A model generated the notes under the pieces. It had not been told where the DNA came from, did not search any database, and saw nothing but the letters and a program-made list of their open reading frames with translations. DNA of 25,494 bases from assembly GCA_030840545.1 (NCBI GenBank), contig JAVEEH010000259.1, positions 1-25,494 on the forward strand, in the 5' to 3' direction. The position numbers were made by a program, and so were the translations under genes. Of the stretch, positions 22,090-25,494 are shown one piece after another. How positions within the stretch are numbered: position 1 is the stretch's first letter; each line of letters opens with the position of its first letter. This DNA comes from Frankiaceae bacterium (GTDB taxonomy: Bacteria > Actinomycetota > Actinomycetes > JAFAQI01).

Positions 22090-23259
22090 GTGAATCCGTC
22101 GTTTGACACGTTCGTGTTGCCCGAGGAGCACCAGCTGCTCCGCAAGACGGTGCGGGAGGTCGCGGCCGACAAGATCGCGCCGCGCGCCGCCGAGATCGAT
22201 GAGCGGGCGGAGTTCCCCTGGGATGTCTACGACGCGCTGGTCGCGGCCGATCTGCATGCCGTGCATGTGCCTGAGCAGTACGGCGGCATCGGCGCCGACG
22301 CGATCGCTTCGGCGATCGTCATCGAGGAGATCGCCCGCGCCTGTTGCTCGTCCTCGCTGATCCCGGCGGTCAACAAGCTCGGCACGATGGGGCTCATCCT
22401 CGCCGGCAGCGAGGAGCTCAAGCAGCACTACCTCGGCAAGCTGGCTCGGGGCGAAGGGATGTTCAGCTACTGCTTGTCCGAGCCGGAGGCCGGCTCCGAC
22501 GCAGCGAACATGAAGACGCGCGCCGTACGCGATGGAGACAGCTTCGTTCTCAACGGTACGAAGCGCTGGATCACCCATGCCGGTGAGTCCGACTTCTACA
22601 CCGTCATGGCGGTGACGGATCCCGATGCCGGGTCGCGTGGCATCTCGGCGTTCATCGTCGAGAAGGCCGATGCCGGTGTGTCATTCGGCGCGGCCGAGAA
22701 GAAGATGGGCATCAAGGGCTCACCGACGCGCGAGGTCTATCTCGACAACGTGCGCATCCCGGCCGACCGGATGATCGGTGAGGAGGGCAGCGGCTTCAAG
22801 ACCGCGCTGCGGACCCTCGATCACACGCGGTTGACCATCGGTGCGCAGGCACTCGGCGTCGCGCAGGGCGCGGTCGACTACTGCCTCGGCTATGTGCAGG
22901 AGCGCAAGCAGTTCGGCAAGCCCATCTCGGAGTTCCAAGGGGTGTCCTTCATGCTCGCCGACATGGCGATGAAGACGGAGGCGGCGCGGGCGCTGATCTA
23001 CACGGCGGCGTCCATGTCGGAGCGGATGGAGCCCGAGCTGACGTTCATGTCGGCCGCGGCGAAGTGCTTCGCGTCGGACGTCGCGATGGAGGTCACGACC
23101 AACGGTGTGCAGCTGCTCGGCGGCTACGGCTACACGCGGGACTATCCCCTCGAGCGGATGATGCGCGACGCGAAGATCACCCAGATCTACGAGGGCACCA
23201 ACCAGATCCAGCGGCTCGTCATGTGGCGCAACCTCGCGAAGAACCACCCGGTCCGCTGA
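22090..23259 (+). CDS. fadE25: Acyl-CoA dehydrogenase, FadE25-like
   Basis: FAD-dependent acyl-CoA dehydrogenase of 389 residues. Key parts are YCLSEPEAGSDAANMKTRA (127-145), the FAD/substrate loop; WITHAGESDFYTVMAV; RKQFGKPISEFQGVSFMLAD (272-291); and QLLGGYGYTRDYPLERMMRD (341-360). The catalytic base Glu368 is in QIYEGTNQIQR, as in short- and medium-chain enzymes. M. tuberculosis fadE25 (from memory Rv3274c) sits beside purE-purK, the same neighbourhood, so orthology is likely. Here about 9.3 kb separates it from purE. GTG 22090 follows TAGGAT by 6 nt; a palindrome upstream suggests control by a repressor. The natural substrate is not shown by the sequence. Confidence 0.93.
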   Translation: MNPSFDTFVLPEEHQLLRKTVREVAADKIAPRAAEIDERAEFPWDVYDALVAADLHAVHVPEQYGGIGADAIASAIVIEEIARACCSSSLIPAVNKLGTMGLILAGSEELKQHYLGKLARGEGMFSYCLSEPEAGSDAANMKTRAVRDGDSFVLNGTKRWITHAGESDFYTVMAVTDPDAGSRGISAFIVEKADAGVSFGAAEKKMGIKGSPTREVYLDNVRIPADRMIGEEGSGFKTALRTLDHTRLTIGAQALGVAQGAVDYCLGYVQERKQFGKPISEFQGVSFMLADMAMKTEAARALIYTAASMSERMEPELTFMSAAAKCFASDVAMEVTTNGVQLLGGYGYTRDYPLERMMRDAKITQIYEGTNQIQRLVMWRNLAKNHPVR

Positions 23260-23307
23260 GGCTCTTCCTGCTCACCTGCCTAGATCCGGACCCGGACGCG
23301 CTGATAT

Positions 23308-23913
23308 ATGTGCGAGATGTCGATGCGGGACACGTCGGTTGCGGGGCTGGTCACGACATCGACCGTCCTGGTCGCGGTTGTCCTCGGGCCGAGCGCGCCG
23401 GCCGTCGGGCAGGCTCCGGCGGGTCCGCTCGGTGTTGCACAGACGCAGACATGGAAAGTGCCCGAGCCGCTGTGCTCGATCACCCAGGCCTGGCAGAAGG
23501 CGCCCGGCGCATTGCACCCGCAGTCGGTCACCTTCACGGGCACCGTGTCGTGTGCGTCGGTGCCGCCGAACCTCGTCGTTGATGGCGAGATCGACGTCTA
23601 CGACGTGGCACCGGGGGCTGCGGGCGACCTCAACTCGCCGCCGGTCCTCACGGCCCGGGCCAGCATGGGCCCGGCTGACTCACCCGCGTCATTCTCACTG
23701 CGGCCGGTGCTGAGTCCTCCGAAGGCCGGGCACGACTACGACTTCCAGTTCCTCGTCTCGTTCGTCGACACCGTCGACAGCAGCGTCGAAGGTGTCTCGG
23801 GTACTCCGCCCCAGTGCACCACGCACACCCCGGACCCCTTTGGTGGCGGGCCGCCCAACGGGGTGCCTCCGTCCGTCGACTGCCAGTTCCTCGAGAACGT
23901 CGCGATCCCCTAG
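23308..23913 (+). CDS. Secreted protein of unknown function
   Basis: A protein of up to 201 residues with an N-terminal signal sequence (VAGLVTTSTVLVAVVLGPSA) and likely cleavage after about residue 35. The mature part has Cys residues in CSITQ, VSCAS, QCTTHTP and VDCQF, which could give two disulfides, and a beta-rich stretch (LVVDGEIDVYDV, HDYDFQFLVSFVDTV). No family is recognised. The start is uncertain: ATGs at 23308, 23317 and 23323 are all in frame. TATATG lies 6 nt before 23317, which resembles the leaderless layout seen elsewhere but lacks the final T. It follows the FadE25-like gene after 48 bp and converges on the carbohydrate-binding-like gene with a 35-bp gap. Confidence 0.65.
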   Translation: MCEMSMRDTSVAGLVTTSTVLVAVVLGPSAPAVGQAPAGPLGVAQTQTWKVPEPLCSITQAWQKAPGALHPQSVTFTGTVSCASVPPNLVVDGEIDVYDVAPGAAGDLNSPPVLTARASMGPADSPASFSLRPVLSPPKAGHDYDFQFLVSFVDTVDSSVEGVSGTPPQCTTHTPDPFGGGPPNGVPPSVDCQFLENVAIP

Positions 23914-23948
23914 CGGTAGCGATCCACGCGGTGGGTAGCGGGTGAGCG

Positions 23949-24740
23949 TCACCAGCCGCAGAAGGCGTCGGCGAAGCTGAGCAGCAGCGGGCCGTGGTAA
24001 CCCGGATCGCCGGTGGCACTGGTGGTGATCTTGAAGAGCTTGACGCCCTCGGGCTTGACCTGGAGGTCGTAGGCCGGGCCGGGGGAGATCGGGTAAGTGC
24101 CGACGAGCGCGCCGTCCTCGTAGAACTTGAACGTGCCGTTGGCCACGCCGTTCTGCTCGGCGCTGTCGTCGACGGAGTAGCGCACGCTGGCATAGACGCA
24201 GGTGCCATGCAGGTTGAACACGACGGTCTGTGGCGACGACGACTCGAACTTCAGCGCGTGCTTCATCGGAGCCCCGTCGGTCACGCCCTGGCCGGTGGAG
24301 TAGCCGCTGGTTGCGGAGACCGGCGTGATGGTGTTGATGTAGTGCCAGTTGCCGACGAAGAACCGGCGCTTGTGGCTGCACGCCGCCGCTGCGGTGCTTG
24401 TCGCGCCGACACAGGTCCGGTAAGTGCGCCAGCCGCTCTTCGGCACCGGGAGGTTCGTGTCATAGCCCGCGCCGTGCAGCACGGCCAGGTGCGCGACGGT
24501 CTGCCAGGAGCCGTTGACAAGTCGTTGGAGCTTGACGGTGGCGTTGCTCCCACGCGCCGGGTTGACGTCGCCCCACAGGTGCGCGGTCTTGTGCTGTTCG
24601 GCCATCGGCGGCGCGAAGAACCTGATCGTCGTCTTCTGCAGGCCGAGTGCCGATCCGGCGAACGGCGCCAGCGTCGCGGCCGGCACGGCCATGACGGCGG
24701 CGAGGATGACGGCGGTGGCGAAGCGTCGCGGTGATCGCAT
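23949..24740 (-). CDS. Secreted protein with NPCBM-like C-terminal domain
   Basis: A 263-residue exported protein. The signal peptide begins MRSPRRFATAVILAAVMAVP and ends near residue 30. Residues about 35-110 form a beta-rich domain with GSNATVKLQRLVNGSWQTVA, as in Ig-like adhesion or matrix repeats. Residues about 160-263 resemble the NPCBM carbohydrate-binding fold: a strand, then YSVDDSAEQNGVANGTFKFY (the typical D-D...G...F pattern), ALVGTYPISPGPAYDLQVK, a last strand, and a Cys near the end. No catalytic domain is present, so it may bind cell-wall or host glycans. ATG 24740 is 8 nt after TACCGT and has no Shine-Dalgarno, suggesting a leaderless mRNA. The family match is by eye. Confidence 0.72.
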   Translation of the reverse strand: MRSPRRFATAVILAAVMAVPAATLAPFAGSALGLQKTTIRFFAPPMAEQHKTAHLWGDVNPARGSNATVKLQRLVNGSWQTVAHLAVLHGAGYDTNLPVPKSGWRTYRTCVGATSTAAAACSHKRRFFVGNWHYINTITPVSATSGYSTGQGVTDGAPMKHALKFESSSPQTVVFNLHGTCVYASVRYSVDDSAEQNGVANGTFKFYEDGALVGTYPISPGPAYDLQVKPEGVKLFKITTSATGDPGYHGPLLLSFADAFCGW

Positions 24741-24876
24741 ACGCCGAGACGGTAGGCACCCGCGATGCGTCGGGGAACCGCCCGATCGGGCCAGATGTGT
24801 CCGCCGTCCACAGGATCCGTCGACGACCGTGGTCGTCCACAGCTCGCAGCTTTGGTCCGGCGGGCTCGAGCGACTC

Positions 24877-24889
24877 CGAATAGTATTCG
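24877..24889. repeat. Palindrome over the DUF222-gene -10 element
   Basis: CGAATA-G-TATTCG is a perfect 6-bp inverted repeat with one central base. It contains the TAGTAT -10 hexamer (24881-24886), which is 6 nt before the ATG at 24893. It overlaps by three bases the LexA-like box that follows, so two palindromes share the promoter. Confidence 0.5.
24881..24886 (+). promoter_or_regulatory. -10 element, leaderless promoter of DUF222/HNH gene
   Basis: TAGTAT is followed by TCGAAC (6 nt) and ATG 24893. No Shine-Dalgarno is present. Confidence 0.6.
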
Positions 24890-24902
24890 AACATGCATTC
24901 GA
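24887..24902. promoter_or_regulatory. Near-consensus LexA (SOS) box over the DUF222-gene start
   Basis: TCGAACATGCATTCGA matches the mycobacterial-type SOS box TCGAACNNNNGTTCGA at 11 of 12 fixed positions (A in place of the second-half G). It begins right after the -10 element and spans the ATG, a position where bound LexA would block a leaderless start. Several 13E12-family genes of M. tuberculosis are reported to be LexA-controlled. Confidence 0.55.
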
Positions 24903-25494
24903 TCAGCGGCGTCCGGGAGGATTTCGCGGCTTGGGCCGCGGAGTTCGACCCGTCGGCGCGCACGGTCGAGAGCTGTCGGCGGGTCATGGCCGACGCGGCG
25001 GCGCTGGAGCGGATGGCTGCGGCGGTCAAGGCGCAGGCGGCCGCGCGGGTGGCCGAGTCGGGCAGCTGGCGGCAGGCCGGCGACCGCTCGGCCGCACACG
25101 AGCTGGCCCGCGCGACGGGGAGCACCCTCGGCGCGGCCCGGGAGGCGCTGGAGACCGCGACGGCGTTGCGCGAGCTGCCCGACCTGGCTGCCGCGGCCCG
25201 TCGCGGCGAGCTGTCACCGGCGCAGACGTCGGCCGTAGCCGCCGTCGGTGTCGTTGCCCCCGACCTGGTGCCCGAGCTGATGCAGCGGGCCGGGCAGACG
25301 ACCGTCGCGGAGCTGCGCGAGGAGTGCGCCCGCGCCGCGGCGACCCGCGAGCCGGACCCGGAGGAGAAGCGGCGACGGATCCGCGAGCAGCGTTCGCTGC
25401 GCAGCTGGGTCGACGCCAGTGGTGCGCGGGTGCTGCAGCTGCGCGACGCGCCCGACGTCGTCGCCGGCGTCATGACCGACATCGCGCCCGCGCG
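24893..25494 (+). CDS. DUF222 / HNH-endonuclease family (13E12-like) protein, C-terminus cut by window edge
   Basis: The frame stays open from ATG 24893 to the right edge, 200 codons. The visible part is the helical DUF222 domain: Ala/Arg/Glu-rich helices with GDRSAAHELARATGSTLGAA (about 63-82), LPDLAAAARRGELSPAQTSA (about 94-113, the strongest family motif) and RRRIREQRSLRSWVDASGAR (about 159-178). The expected C-terminal HNH nuclease motif lies beyond the window. Actinobacteria often carry many copies of this family, some as mobile or DNA-damage-linked repeats. ATG 24893 follows TAGTAT by 6 nt. A LexA-like box overlaps the start. It diverges from the NPCBM-like gene across 152 bp, in which nothing else was found. 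Confidence 0.87.
   Translation, partial: MHSISGVREDFAAWAAEFDPSARTVESCRRVMADAAALERMAAAVKAQAAARVAESGSWRQAGDRSAAHELARATGSTLGAAREALETATALRELPDLAAAARRGELSPAQTSAVAAVGVVAPDLVPELMQRAGQTTVAELREECARAAATREPDPEEKRRRIREQRSLRSWVDASGARVLQLRDAPDVVAGVMTDIAPA

Noticed and set aside
23941..23953. GGTGA-GCG-TCACC short hairpin at the end of the NPCBM-like gene.
   Set aside because: 5-bp stem overlapping the stop codon; too short to support a terminator call.
24809..24841. Two DnaA-box-like words (CCGTCCACA and TCGTCCACA).
   Set aside because: Only two, each with one or more mismatches to TTGTCCACA, and no origin-type genes or AT-rich unwinding region.

Overview
The window is high-GC DNA (about 70% by eye) with dense, often overlapping genes, many GTG starts and many start codons lying only 6-8 nt after a TANNNT hexamer (leaderless transcripts). 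Together with a menaquinone pathway, an accD5/birA head-to-head pair and a DUF222-HNH gene, this points to a member of the Actinomycetia. The family cannot be fixed from sequence alone. No tRNA, rRNA, CRISPR array, IS element or phage gene was seen, and no stretch over 300 bases lacks a gene.

Layout. 1-3413: the end of a propionyl-CoA-type carboxylase beta subunit (accD5/pccB, cut by the left edge) faces birA across 18 bp. birA runs into a PH-domain membrane protein and a class III adenylate cyclase. 3430-4404: a sulfotransferase on the minus strand. 4513-8689: an acyl-CoA catabolic block (HMG-CoA lyase, a second carboxyltransferase, an acyl-CoA dehydrogenase) with a GtrA-like membrane protein on the opposite strand. 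8678-11032: a large GT2 plus TagF-like glycerophosphotransferase fusion for a surface polymer. 11126-14021: purK-purE-menF, with overlapping start and stop codons. 14118-18073: secreted proteins (a beta-propeller-like protein, a lipoprotein with an inhibitor-like look, and a multidomain protein with an HEYSE motif), plus a broken copy of the C-terminal domain of the last. 18210-21719: menA-menC-menD on the minus strand. 21795-21950: a 51-residue small ORF. 22090-23259: a FadE25-like acyl-CoA dehydrogenase. 23308-24740: two convergent genes for secreted proteins. 24893-end: a DUF222/HNH (13E12-like) gene with a near-consensus LexA box over its start codon.

How they work together. accD5, birA, the PH protein, the GtrA-like protein, purK, purE and the FadE25-like gene keep the order and relative strands I recall for Mycobacterium tuberculosis Rv3280-Rv3274c. 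That makes a conserved backbone into which surface-polymer, secretion, acyl-CoA and menaquinone genes are set. BirA would biotinylate the carboxylase alpha subunit, which is not in the window. menF, menD, menC and menA cover chorismate to o-succinylbenzoate, plus prenylation, except for menH; menE and menB must also lie elsewhere. The most interesting regulatory signals are a dovetailed two-way -10 element between accD5 and birA, a perfect palindrome over the -35 region of the FadE25-like gene, and the LexA-like box at the right end.
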